Shown here piece by piece: positions 27,782-36,852 of a DNA stretch of 64,000 nucleotides. The notes under the pieces were generated by a model that was given only the letters and a program-made list of their open reading frames with translations, was not told the DNA's origin and searched no databases. Within the stretch, counting starts at the first letter, position 1. Each line of letters starts with the position of its first letter. The translations under genes were made by a program, and so were the position numbers. Origin of the DNA: Flavobacteriaceae bacterium (GTDB lineage: Bacteria > Bacteroidota > Bacteroidia > Flavobacteriales > Flavobacteriaceae); contig JAHEKR010000002.1 of NCBI GenBank assembly GCA_024638225.1, forward strand, positions 27,798-91,797, in the 5' to 3' direction.

Positions 27782-28668
27782 GCATACTGAAGCAGTTAGA
27801 AGAAGAGTCAATATATATTATTCGAGAAGTAGCAGGGCAATTTGACAATCCCTGTCTTTTGTTCTCGGGTGGAAAAGATTCCATAACCCTCTTGCATTTG
27901 GCTAGGAAGGCATTTGCGCCAGCGAGCATACCTTTTCCTTTGGTGCATATTGATACAGGGCATAATTTTCCAGAAACCATTGAATTGCGTGACAAACTTG
28001 TAGCCGAACACGGACTACGACTCATTGTTGGAAGTGTTCAAGAGGACATTGATGCTGGAAACGTATTGGAAGAAAAAGGAAGGCACGCAAGTAGAAACAG
28101 CTTACAAACCACTACCCTACTAAACACCATTGAGCAACATAAGTTTGATGCGTGTATGGGTGGTGCACGTCGCGACGAAGAAAAGGCACGTGCTAAGGAG
28201 CGCGTATTTTCGGTTCGTGATGACTTTGGTCAATGGAACGAAAAGCTACAACGTCCAGAACTATTTGATATGCTCAACGGCATGATTCACAACGGAGAGA
28301 ACGTTCGCGTTTTTCCAATTAGCAACTGGACAGAACTCGATGTTTGGCATTACATCCGTCAAGAGAAGCTCGAGATACCGTCTATTTACTACGCACACGA
28401 GCGCGAGGTATTTTTACGCGACAATCAATGGATGCCCGTTTCCGATTATGTGCAGGTGACCGATCAAGATGAACGACGAGTGGCTTCGGTTCGATTTAGA
28501 ACGGTTGGTGATATGAGTTGTACCGCAGCTGTACTTTCCAAGGCAACATTGTTGGACAATATAATTGAAGAAATAGGAGGTTCTGACTTTTCAGAACGCG
28601 GCTCACGTATGGATGACAAACGTTCGGAAGCAGCCATGGAAGAACGTAAAAAAGTGGGGTATTTTTAG
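27778..28668 (+). CDS. cysD: Sulfate adenylyltransferase subunit 2
   Basis: The catalytic subunit of ATP sulfurylase, forming APS from sulfate and ATP. The PP-loop FSGGKDS and the C-terminal family motif RGSRMDD are present; 296 residues, normal. It overlaps cysH by 4 bp and is 1 nt from cysN, its GTPase partner. Confidence 0.96.
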   Translation: MSILKQLEEESIYIIREVAGQFDNPCLLFSGGKDSITLLHLARKAFAPASIPFPLVHIDTGHNFPETIELRDKLVAEHGLRLIVGSVQEDIDAGNVLEEKGRHASRNSLQTTTLLNTIEQHKFDACMGGARRDEEKARAKERVFSVRDDFGQWNEKLQRPELFDMLNGMIHNGENVRVFPISNWTELDVWHYIRQEKLEIPSIYYAHEREVFLRDNQWMPVSDYVQVTDQDERRVASVRFRTVGDMSCTAAVLSKATLLDNIIEEIGGSDFSERGSRMDDKRSEAAMEERKKVGYF

Positions 28669-28669
28669 T

Positions 28670-29917
28670 ATGGAACTTATCAAAATTGCAACCGCGGGTA
28701 GTGTTGACGATGGAAAAAGCACCTTAATTGGAAGGTTGTTGTACGAAACAGGTGCATTAAAAACAGATCAAATTCAGCACATTGAAGAGAAAAGCACAGC
28801 CAGAGGCTTTGGGTATTTGGATTTGTCTTTAGCCACAGATGGGTTGCTTACCGAGCGTGAACAAGGCATTACCATTGATGTGTCGCACATATTTTTCTCA
28901 ACGCCCAAAAGACGTTTTATCATTGCTGACTCACCAGGTCATGTAGAATACACCCGAAACATGGTCACTGGCAGTTCTACGGCAAAAGCAAGCATTATTT
29001 TACTCGATGCGCGCAAAGGAGTAATCGAGCAAACCAAACGACACTTTTTCATTACACAATTGTTAAACATCAAACATATCATATTTGCCATAAATAAGAT
29101 GGATTTGGTTGATTATAGCGAAGCGATTTTTGATGAAATCAAAGCAACCCTCAATGACTTGGTAAGCAAGCATGGTGCTGAAGGGGTTACGTATTATTTT
29201 AATCCTGTTTCTGCACTTTTAAACGAAAATATCGTATCCAAATCGGAAAAACTAGACTGGTTCCAAGGTGAACCACTTCTTCAACTAATCGAATCGATCC
29301 CAATTCAGAATAACAAAATAAAGGATGCCGCTTTTCAAGTGCAATACGTCATTCGGCCAAAGCGTGAAGACCTGCACGATTACAGAGGCTTTGCGGGCAA
29401 TGTTCGTTCAGGGCGTTTTAGTATTGGGGATGCCATTAGCATACATCCATCAGGAAGAAGAAGCCACATAAAGCGCATAGAAAAGTATGGTGAACATGTG
29501 AATGTTCTGGAATCAGGAGAGAATGGAACACTACTTTTAGCAGATGAAGTAGATGCCTCCAGAGGAGACAGTATTCTCAGAGAGGATGCAGAAATGGAGC
29601 AAGGAAAAAGCATCAACGCAACCTTTTGCTGGATGCAAGACAACCCAATGTCTGTTGGGGACAAATATTGGTTGCAGCAAGGAGTTCAGCGGAGTTTGGT
29701 AAAAGTCAAGAATATAGATGCTAAAATGGATTTGGAGGCACTAGAAGACAAACCAACGGATACGTTAAACCTTAATGATATTGGAAAAGCTGGATTGGCC
29801 TTGGCGCAATCAATTGTTAGTAAGCCGTATGTAAAAAACCCAGCGCTTGGAACGTTTATTATGATTGACCCCAACACCTATAACACCGCAGGAGTTGGCT
29901 TTATAGAATCTTTATGA
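28670..29917 (+). CDS. cysN: Sulfate adenylyltransferase subunit 1 (GTPase)
   Basis: Translation-factor-like GTPase that drives APS synthesis. G1 GSVDDGKST, G3 DSPGH and G4 NKMD are visible. 415 residues, with no C-terminal APS-kinase fusion, again consistent with an APS rather than PAPS route. The chosen ATG is 1 nt after the cysD stop; an in-frame upstream start at 28613 lies inside cysD and is rejected. Confidence 0.95.
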   Translation: MELIKIATAGSVDDGKSTLIGRLLYETGALKTDQIQHIEEKSTARGFGYLDLSLATDGLLTEREQGITIDVSHIFFSTPKRRFIIADSPGHVEYTRNMVTGSSTAKASIILLDARKGVIEQTKRHFFITQLLNIKHIIFAINKMDLVDYSEAIFDEIKATLNDLVSKHGAEGVTYYFNPVSALLNENIVSKSEKLDWFQGEPLLQLIESIPIQNNKIKDAAFQVQYVIRPKREDLHDYRGFAGNVRSGRFSIGDAISIHPSGRRSHIKRIEKYGEHVNVLESGENGTLLLADEVDASRGDSILREDAEMEQGKSINATFCWMQDNPMSVGDKYWLQQGVQRSLVKVKNIDAKMDLEALEDKPTDTLNLNDIGKAGLALAQSIVSKPYVKNPALGTFIMIDPNTYNTAGVGFIESL

Positions 29918-31986
29918 AAAGTTTTAGAACAGAAATAGAAAATCCCGTAGTCGAACAGGACATACTGGAGTTAGAGCGCAAAATATTTGCATTCAAATCT
30001 GGAGAATTGGATGAGGAAAAATTTCGTAGCCTACGCCTTGCCAGAGGTGTTTATGGCCAGCGTCAACAAGGGGTCCAGATGGTACGCATTAAGTTTCCCT
30101 ATGGAAAATGTAGTGCGCAACAGTTGCGTAGAGTAGCAGCTGTTTCTGATGAATATTCCAATGGTAACATTCATATTACCACCAGGCAGGATGTTCAAAT
30201 TCACTATGTATCTTTAGACAGAACCCCAGAACTATGGACAGAATTAGAACGGGATGCAATTACCATGCGTGAAGCGTGTGGAAATACCATCAGAAATATT
30301 ACGGCTTCACCCATGGCAGGCATTGACCCGGAGGAGCCTTTTAATGTAACTCCTTACGCGCATGCCTTTTTTGAATATTTCCTGAGAAACCCAATATGTC
30401 AGGACATGGGAAGAAAAATAAAGGTGGCCTTTTCCAGTTCTGTAAAAGACGATGCACTTACGTTCACTCATGACATTGGCTTCATTCCCGTTATTCAAGA
30501 AGGTAAACGCGGGTTTAAAATGCTTGTAGGTGGTGGCATTGGTGCACAACCCAGGGTGGCTGATGTGCTCAAGGAATTTATTTCCTTTGACGAGTTTATC
30601 CCATTCACCGAGGCAGTTGTTCGGGTTTTTGACCAATATGGTGAGCGTAATAGAAGAAACAAGGCGCGGATGAAGTTCTTGATTAAGGAGCAAGGCTTTG
30701 ACAATTTCCAACAGCGTGTATCGGACGTATATGCTTCTGTAGAACCAAAAGAACTTCACATTGCCAAAGAAGAATTCAAGCTAAAAGAAACCACTTTATA
30801 CAAAGCAAACACGCCCCTTGATGATGACTTTGAAAACTGGAAATCGGGTAATGTGTATGCACAAAAGCAAGCAGGTCTTGTTGCCGTAGGTATTGCCATA
30901 GACACGGGAGATATTTCATCAGACAAAGCACGTGCACTAGCCGAAGTTATTGAAGCATTTTGTGGAGATGATTTCCGATTTACTATTGGACAAAGTATAT
31001 TGTTGCGCGGGATCAAAGAAGAAAATCTGCCTGCACTGTACCAAGCACTTCAACAACTCAGCTTATCAAAAGCTGGTTTTCATAAGGTTAATGATATCGT
31101 AGCATGTCCAGGAACAGACACCTGTAACCTTGGCATTGCCAGCAGTATGGGCTTGGCAAAAGAATTACAACGCATCATAGAAAAAGAATATGCTACTGTG
31201 GTAGCAAAGCACGCGCTAAACATCAAAATTAGTGGGTGTATGAACGCCTGTGGGCAGCATGCCATTGCCGACATTGGTTTTCAAGGTATGACCGTAAAGT
31301 CTGAGGGAAATATTGCTCCTGCGACACAGGTATTGCTTGGCGGTGGTATCTTAGGAGATGGTGGCGGGCGTTATGCAGATAAAGTATTAAAAGTTCCTGC
31401 AAAGCGAACTCCTGCAGTGTTGCGGTGGTTGCTGGACGACTACACAACAAATGCTTTAGATGGAGAGTCATTTTTAAGGTATTACTTAAGAAAAGAGACG
31501 GATTATTTTTATCAAAACTTAAAAATTTATGCCGATAGTAGTTCACTCACGCAAGACGACCTAATTGATTGGGGAGCAACAGAAACATACAAAAAGGCCA
31601 TTGGTGTGGGTGAATGTGCAGGGGTAACCATTGATTTGGTACAAACCCTGCTTTTTGATGCAGAGGAACAACTTGAAAAAGGAATGAATGCACTTGCAAC
31701 TGGTGCGTGGGCAAACAGTATTTATTACAGCTATGCGGCACGAATTCGCGCTGCCAAAGCCTTACTTACTACACGAGCTGCTAAGATTAATTCACATCAT
31801 TCCATCATCGATGCCTTTGATACGCATTTTCCAACTTACACAAGTGTACACAACAAATCGTTTGGTACAACCACCCGATTACTAAACTCCACATCGCCAA
31901 ATGAGGCTTTTGCAAATGAATATTTTAATGATTCGAAGCAAGTGTTGAATTGGATTAAAAATTACAGAGATGCGCAAAGAAATTAA
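29914..31986 (+). CDS. Ferredoxin-type sulfite (nitrite) reductase with C-terminal HEPN-like extension
   Basis: Six-electron reduction of sulfite to sulfide. The siroheme/4Fe-4S ligands are Cys398 and Cys404 (CPGTDTC) and Cys442 and Cys446 (CMNAC); two ferredoxin-like half domains precede each half. Residues about 570-690 form an extra helical domain resembling HEPN (EKGMNALATGAWANSIYYSY). Operon partners point to sulfite: APS reductase upstream, siroheme genes and a ferredoxin pair downstream. It overlaps cysN by 4 bp and cobA by 17 bp. Confidence 0.9.
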   Translation: MKSFRTEIENPVVEQDILELERKIFAFKSGELDEEKFRSLRLARGVYGQRQQGVQMVRIKFPYGKCSAQQLRRVAAVSDEYSNGNIHITTRQDVQIHYVSLDRTPELWTELERDAITMREACGNTIRNITASPMAGIDPEEPFNVTPYAHAFFEYFLRNPICQDMGRKIKVAFSSSVKDDALTFTHDIGFIPVIQEGKRGFKMLVGGGIGAQPRVADVLKEFISFDEFIPFTEAVVRVFDQYGERNRRNKARMKFLIKEQGFDNFQQRVSDVYASVEPKELHIAKEEFKLKETTLYKANTPLDDDFENWKSGNVYAQKQAGLVAVGIAIDTGDISSDKARALAEVIEAFCGDDFRFTIGQSILLRGIKEENLPALYQALQQLSLSKAGFHKVNDIVACPGTDTCNLGIASSMGLAKELQRIIEKEYATVVAKHALNIKISGCMNACGQHAIADIGFQGMTVKSEGNIAPATQVLLGGGILGDGGGRYADKVLKVPAKRTPAVLRWLLDDYTTNALDGESFLRYYLRKETDYFYQNLKIYADSSSLTQDDLIDWGATETYKKAIGVGECAGVTIDLVQTLLFDAEEQLEKGMNALATGAWANSIYYSYAARIRAAKALLTTRAAKINSHHSIIDAFDTHFPTYTSVHNKSFGTTTRLLNSTSPNEAFANEYFNDSKQVLNWIKNYRDAQRN

Positions 31987-32731
31987 AGGAGAGCTCACAA
32001 TTGTAGGTGCAGGACCTGGTGATCCAGAACTGATCACACTTAAGGGGATAAATGCTATTAGGCAAGCTGATATCATACTATACGATGCGCTGGTCAACAA
32101 AAAACTATTAAAGCATAACACAAAGGGAAAGCATTTTTTTGTTGGAAAGCGGAAGGGAGCGCATTCGTTTAAGCAGCACGAAATTAACAAGATGCTTGTA
32201 AACTTTATTCTGGAGGGAAAGGATGTCGTTCGCCTAAAAGGAGGTGATGTGTCGGTATTTGCTCGAACTGCTGAAGAAATTGATTATGCCGAACAACACA
32301 ATATTGAAGCCAGGCTCATCCCGGGTATTTCTTCTTTTACAGGAATAGCTGCTGCCCACCGAATTTCACTTACAAGGCGTTGCCAATACGAAAGTATATG
32401 GGTGACTACGGGCTATACTTGTGACGGAAGACTTTCGCCCGATATTGAATTTGCAGCGCAATCATCAGCCACGATTGCCATACTTATGGGTATGACGCAT
32501 CTAGAAGAAATAATACGCCTGTTTGGCACCTACAAGCCAAAAAATTACCCTGTTGCTGTTGTACAAAACGGCACCTTACCTTCGGAAAGGTGGGTGGTGG
32601 GAACCATAGAAAGTATTGTAAAAAAAGTGAATGAGGCGGGCATCAGTAACCCAGCTACCATTTTTGTAGGACCAGCAGTAACTGATTCGACAAGCAGATG
32701 GCAACTTCACCATGAAGTACAATTTGCATGA
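31970..32731 (+). CDS. cobA: Uroporphyrinogen-III C-methyltransferase
   Basis: SAM-dependent methylation of uroporphyrinogen III to precorrin-2, the first siroheme step. The motifs VGAGPGDPELITLKG, the DVVRLKGGDVSVFAR loop and PGISS are typical; 253 residues. It overlaps the sulfite reductase gene, so the enzyme and its cofactor pathway are coupled. Confidence 0.95.
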   Translation: MRKEIKGELTIVGAGPGDPELITLKGINAIRQADIILYDALVNKKLLKHNTKGKHFFVGKRKGAHSFKQHEINKMLVNFILEGKDVVRLKGGDVSVFARTAEEIDYAEQHNIEARLIPGISSFTGIAAAHRISLTRRCQYESIWVTTGYTCDGRLSPDIEFAAQSSATIAILMGMTHLEEIIRLFGTYKPKNYPVAVVQNGTLPSERWVVGTIESIVKKVNEAGISNPATIFVGPAVTDSTSRWQLHHEVQFA

Positions 32732-33303
32732 ATACCCTCTACCCTATTTTTCTAAAGACAGAGCAGTTATCGGTACTCGTTGTGGGTGGCGGTTATGTAG
32801 CGCTGGAAAAACTGCAGTTCCTGTTTAAATCATCGCCCAATGCTCAGGTAACCCTATTGGCACCTATGGTTAGAGCGGAAACTAAAGCGTTTATTGAGCA
32901 TAAAAATGTTCATGTAATTAAAGGAACCTATCGGCGTAAATATTTACAAAAAAAACATGTGGTTATCGCGACCACAGACCAACCCAAAGTAAACGAACGA
33001 ATTTATTGTGATTGCAGGAGAAAACACATTTTGGTGAATGTGGCGGACAATCCACCGCTCTGTGATTTTTATATGGGAGGTATTGTAACTAAAGGAAACC
33101 TAAAGCTAGCTATTTCTACAAACGGAAAATCCCCTACTTTAGCAAAACGTTTACGACAGTGGTTAGAGGTGTTTTTGCCAGAGGAGACCGATGCACTATT
33201 GGATAAATTAAACATCTATCGAAATAGGTTGAAGGGAGATTTTGAGCAAAAAGTAAGGGCGATGAATAAATTAACAGAAAAACTACTTGAGCAACATGAT
33301 TAA
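32728..33303 (+). CDS. Precorrin-2 dehydrogenase/sirohydrochlorin ferrochelatase (Met8/CysG-N type)
   Basis: 191 residues: a Rossmann motif VVGGGYVALEKLQFL, the catalytic-type VNVADNPPLCDFYMGG and the STNGKSPTLAKRLR segment. It should oxidise precorrin-2 and insert iron to finish siroheme. ATGA overlap with cobA; 8-bp overlap with the next gene. Confidence 0.92.
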   Translation: MNTLYPIFLKTEQLSVLVVGGGYVALEKLQFLFKSSPNAQVTLLAPMVRAETKAFIEHKNVHVIKGTYRRKYLQKKHVVIATTDQPKVNERIYCDCRRKHILVNVADNPPLCDFYMGGIVTKGNLKLAISTNGKSPTLAKRLRQWLEVFLPEETDALLDKLNIYRNRLKGDFEQKVRAMNKLTEKLLEQHD

Positions 33304-34330
33304 AACGGACATCATTATTATTGGAGCTGGACCAGTTGGGCTTTTTGCCGTATTTGAAGCTGGATTAATGAAATTGCGTTGTCATCTAATTGACGCTATT
33401 CCGCAGGCGGGTGGACAATTGTCTGAAATTTATCCAAAAAAACCCATTTACGACATTCCGGGTTATCCAGCGATTCTCGCAGGTGAGTTAGTTGATAATT
33501 TGATGGAACAAGCCGCACCTTTTAAGCCCGGATTTACCCTTGGTGAACGTGCAGATAGTATTGAGAAACAAGCGGATGACTCATTTGTTGTGACTACTAG
33601 CAAAGGAACACAACACCATGCACCAGTGGTGATGATTGCTGGGGGGCTAGGAAGCTTTGAACCCCGTAAGCCGTTGATTGACAACCTAGCTGACTTTGAA
33701 GATAAAGGAGTACGTTATATTGTTAAAGACCCAGATCAGTTTGAAGGAAAAGATATGGTTATTTCTGGAGGTGGTGATTCCGCTCTTGACTGGGCCATCT
33801 ACTTTGCCCAGAAAGGAAGTTTTGTACACCTTGTACACCGCAGCGACCGATACAGAGCGCATAAAGATTCCATCGAACAAGCACACAAATTGGCCGCAGC
33901 TGGAAAGATGAAACTCCACACCTTTGCTGAGGTAAAAGAATTGAGTGGAAATGGGAAACTTGAGTCAGTTGCTATTTTCAATAAAGAAGAGAAAACACAA
34001 GTTGAGACAACCTTGTGGTTCCCCTTATTTGGTTTATCACCAAAACTTGGACCCATTGGAGACTGGGGACTTGAGATTGAAAAAAATGCCATAGTAGTAG
34101 ACACCTTTGATTACCAAACCAACAGACCCGGAATTTTTGCTATAGGGGACGTTAATACATATCCTGGGAAGCTAAAGCTTATACTTTGCGGATTCCACGA
34201 AGCGACACTTGCTGTGCAAACCGCCTATAAAATCATCAATCCAGATAAGAAGTTCACCCTTAAGTACACTACTGTTCAAGGAGTGCAAGGTTTTGAAGAC
34301 GAGCATCCAAAAGAAGCCATTAAATCTTGA
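33296..34330 (+). CDS. Thioredoxin-reductase-like ferredoxin-NADP+ reductase
   Basis: A 344-residue FAD/NAD(P) protein: GAGPVGLFAVFEAG for FAD, GGGDSALDWA for NAD(P)H, and no CxxC pair between them, which separates it from true thioredoxin reductase and fits the TrxR-like FNR group. A 2Fe-2S ferredoxin gene follows, so the pair probably feeds electrons to the sulfite reductase; this is inference from operon order. Start chosen at the ATG of MIKTD; a TTG three codons earlier is possible. Confidence 0.85.
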   Translation: MIKTDIIIIGAGPVGLFAVFEAGLMKLRCHLIDAIPQAGGQLSEIYPKKPIYDIPGYPAILAGELVDNLMEQAAPFKPGFTLGERADSIEKQADDSFVVTTSKGTQHHAPVVMIAGGLGSFEPRKPLIDNLADFEDKGVRYIVKDPDQFEGKDMVISGGGDSALDWAIYFAQKGSFVHLVHRSDRYRAHKDSIEQAHKLAAAGKMKLHTFAEVKELSGNGKLESVAIFNKEEKTQVETTLWFPLFGLSPKLGPIGDWGLEIEKNAIVVDTFDYQTNRPGIFAIGDVNTYPGKLKLILCGFHEATLAVQTAYKIINPDKKFTLKYTTVQGVQGFEDEHPKEAIKS

Positions 34331-34653
34331 GTATAGACATCAACATTACAGTCATTGACCGACAGGGAGAGGAGCACAACATACAGGTTCCGACTGATAT
34401 GAATCTCAATTTGATGGAGATTTGTAAAGGATATGAACTTCCAGTAGAGGGTGTTTGTGGTGGTATGGCGATGTGTGCTTCGTGCCAGGTTTATATACTA
34501 TCTACAGAACATTTTGGAGAACGAAATGAAGACGAACAAGCCATGCTTGACGAAGCCTATTTTGTACAAGAAAACTCGCGCTTGGGCTGTCAAATTCCCA
34601 TTACGCCTAAACTCGAGGGCCTAAAAGTAGCTTTGGCACCAGAAGAGCCATAA
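34327..34653 (+). CDS. 2Fe-2S ferredoxin (adrenodoxin type)
   Basis: 108 residues with cluster ligands Cys44, Cys50, Cys53 and Cys88 (C-x5-C-x2-C, then C). The start is TTG overlapping the previous stop (TTGA); the first ATG is 24 codons in and would remove the first strands. It closes the sulfur operon and is the likely electron carrier between the FNR-like protein and sulfite reductase. Confidence 0.9.
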   Translation: MSIDINITVIDRQGEEHNIQVPTDMNLNLMEICKGYELPVEGVCGGMAMCASCQVYILSTEHFGERNEDEQAMLDEAYFVQENSRLGCQIPITPKLEGLKVALAPEEP

Positions 34654-34717
34654 ACCTAACATCCGTTAAGGAAATAATCCATATGTTTGGTTTCAAGATC
34701 ATTTTAAATCATTCAAA

Positions 34718-35473
34718 ATGTTTACAAAACTCCCAAATTTATTTTTTATTTCTTTTTTAACACTCTTCTTCTTTTCGTGTTCTAAAGATGATGTTGAAGA
34801 GAACACAGCTGAAGTTTGCCAGACTCTTGAGACCGGAACTACAATAATGCCGCTTGGCGCCTCTAGGGTCCAAGGCTTTCCTCCTTTTTTTGAAAGTTAT
34901 CGCTATAAATTATGGAAAGATTTGTTGGATGGTGGCTGGGAGTTTGACTTTGTTGGTACTTTCGAGGATACAGTAGTCTATGCAACGTATAAAAACTATT
35001 GTTTTGACAATGACCATGAAGGAAGAGCAGGTTGGACAGCAGCGAGAATTGATGAAAATATCGATACTTGGTTAGACCAATCAAAAAACCCTGACATCGT
35101 TTTGTTTAGCTCTCCTGGAGGTAATGATATTTTGGATGGTGGAAATGTAGAAGATGCATTAGTTCATGTCAATTCAATTATAGATAAAATTCAAGCTCAT
35201 AATCCAAATGTGACCATCCTCATCGAAATATTAGCTCCTGCCAAATCAACCTACATGGATGAAGAAGGGCTCGCGGCTATTTTTTCACAAATGAAAGCCA
35301 TAATTGACGGGATTGCTCAAAATAAAACAACAACTACCTCGACAGTGGTTGCAGTAGATATGGCCACAGGGTTTTCGGATGATTTCCTTGCCGATGACAT
35401 ACATTACAACAAAGCAGGAGCTGCATTTATTGCTGAGCGTTACTACGATGCGTTAATTCCCTTTTTAAAATAG
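34718..35473 (+). CDS. SGNH/GDSL-type hydrolase lipoprotein (CE3-like)
   Basis: 251 residues with a lipoprotein signal (lipobox FFFSC). SGNH blocks: block I IMPLGAS with the Ser kept but Ala in place of the usual Asp of GDS, block II HEGRAGWT, block III GGND and block V DDIHYN with the Asp-His pair. The order and the HEGxxGW motif resemble carbohydrate-esterase family 3. A surface esterase is likely; the substrate is unknown. Confidence 0.75.
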   Translation: MFTKLPNLFFISFLTLFFFSCSKDDVEENTAEVCQTLETGTTIMPLGASRVQGFPPFFESYRYKLWKDLLDGGWEFDFVGTFEDTVVYATYKNYCFDNDHEGRAGWTAARIDENIDTWLDQSKNPDIVLFSSPGGNDILDGGNVEDALVHVNSIIDKIQAHNPNVTILIEILAPAKSTYMDEEGLAAIFSQMKAIIDGIAQNKTTTTSTVVAVDMATGFSDDFLADDIHYNKAGAAFIAERYYDALIPFLK

Positions 35474-35521
35474 GTTTGTGTCGTCTATAAAATATGTACT
35501 TTAGGACTCTAATAAGCATAA

Positions 35522-36031
35522 ATGAAAAAGATTGTATTACTTTTAATCGTCTCTGTTCTATGGCTTTCATGTCAACACAGCCAATTAGAAATTGGACTAG
35601 ATGCCAAAAGTGGTTCTACTGCTGCAGGTTTTGCCTTACTTAGTGAAAAAAATGGCACCGTTTACCTGAGTGCTACTATCCGCGGTCTATCTGCGGGTAC
35701 ACATGCTATTCACCTACATGAAAAGGCAGACTGCTCATCAGACGATGGTAAATCAACTGGGGGGCATTGGAACCCCACTTTTGCTCCGCATGGAGCTTGG
35801 GGAAGTGCTGCAGGGTACCACAAAGGGGATATCGGAAATTTTGAGGTAGATGATGACGGAATTGGTCGTGTTTTCTTTGAAACAGACGAATGGTGTATCG
35901 GATGTGACGATCCAACTAAGGATATTCTTGGCAAAGCGATTATTGTACATCAAGGAGCAGATGATTTCGTATCACAACCCTCTGGAGCGGCTGGAGCACG
36001 CATCAGTTGCGCAGGAATAGTGATGGAATAA
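35522..36031 (+). CDS. sodC: Cu/Zn superoxide dismutase lipoprotein
   Basis: Dismutates superoxide outside the cytoplasm; the lipobox WLSC suggests a lipid anchor. Metal-site residues are in HLHEKADC, GGHWNP, GYHKGDIGN and IIVHQGADD, and the active-site Arg is in GARISC. An extra CxxC (WCIGC) lies in the loop before the last copper histidine. 169 residues. Convergent with the acyltransferase gene with a 2-nt gap. Confidence 0.93.
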   Translation: MKKIVLLLIVSVLWLSCQHSQLEIGLDAKSGSTAAGFALLSEKNGTVYLSATIRGLSAGTHAIHLHEKADCSSDDGKSTGGHWNPTFAPHGAWGSAAGYHKGDIGNFEVDDDGIGRVFFETDEWCIGCDDPTKDILGKAIIVHQGADDFVSQPSGAAGARISCAGIVME

Positions 36032-36033
36032 AG

Positions 36034-36759
36034 CTATTTTTTCGGTACTTGTTCAATAGCTTCCGCTATTTGCTTAACTAAGTCTTCATTGGATTTATTG
36101 AGATCAAAAACCATTGGTTTTTTGATGTGCATAGACTGTTTTATTCCCTTTTTCTTTATAAAGATTCCCTTCTTATCAAACGAACGGCGAAAGCCGTCAA
36201 TCACGATAGGAACTACAATAGGGTTATAGGTTTTGATAATGTGAAGTGTACCCTTTCGCACCGGCGCAAAAGGCTTTGTTGTTCCCTGTGGAAAGGTAAT
36301 CACCCAGCCATCATCAAGAGCTTTCCCAATATTGGTGATATCACTCATTTTTACCTGTCTATTGATCGACTTGCCTTTCTCACGCCAAGTTCGTTCTATC
36401 GAAATTGAACCTGTATACGCCAAAATTCGAGGCAATAGACCTGACTTCATTGTTTCTTTTGCTGCTATATAGTATACATTTAGCTTCGGCCTCCATATGT
36501 AGCGTAAATAATTGAGATTATCGTCACGACCGGCTAAACTTGCGAAAAACACGTGAAACATCGCCGTTACATCAGCGAAATAAGTCTGATGATTTGAAAT
36601 AAAAAGAACATTTTTTTCCGGGAGATCGCGTATGATTGATGAGCCGCGAATATGTAAGTCGTTGAAGCCATTGAACCTGCGTCGCGTAATGATACCCAAC
36701 AAGCGTATCAACCAACGCTTAATAAACAAGTAATGCCCGAATGGATTTTGTTTAAACAC
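36034..36759 (-). CDS. 1-acyl-sn-glycerol-3-phosphate acyltransferase (PlsC-like)
   Basis: 241 residues. The catalytic HxxxxD motif is NHQTYFAD and the substrate-binding block is FPQGTT. It should acylate lysophosphatidic acid or a related acceptor at the inner membrane. Divergent from the cyclophilin gene. Confidence 0.85.
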   Translation of the reverse strand: MFKQNPFGHYLFIKRWLIRLLGIITRRRFNGFNDLHIRGSSIIRDLPEKNVLFISNHQTYFADVTAMFHVFFASLAGRDDNLNYLRYIWRPKLNVYYIAAKETMKSGLLPRILAYTGSISIERTWREKGKSINRQVKMSDITNIGKALDDGWVITFPQGTTKPFAPVRKGTLHIIKTYNPIVVPIVIDGFRRSFDKKGIFIKKKGIKQSMHIKKPMVFDLNKSNEDLVKQIAEAIEQVPKK

Positions 36760-36763
36760 AAGT

Positions 36764-36771
36764 TATATTTG
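36764..36771 (+). promoter_or_regulatory. Candidate promoter -7 box for cyclophilin-oxyR
   Basis: TATATTTG on the plus strand lies 81 nt before the cyclophilin ATG. No clear -33 TTTG is seen at the right spacing, so support is moderate. Confidence 0.35.
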
Positions 36772-36852
36772 TATTGCTAAAATACAAAAGGATGACCAAT
36801 AGCTGAGAAATAGTTATCCATAGTACTTTACAAAAACATGTAACTTTACACC

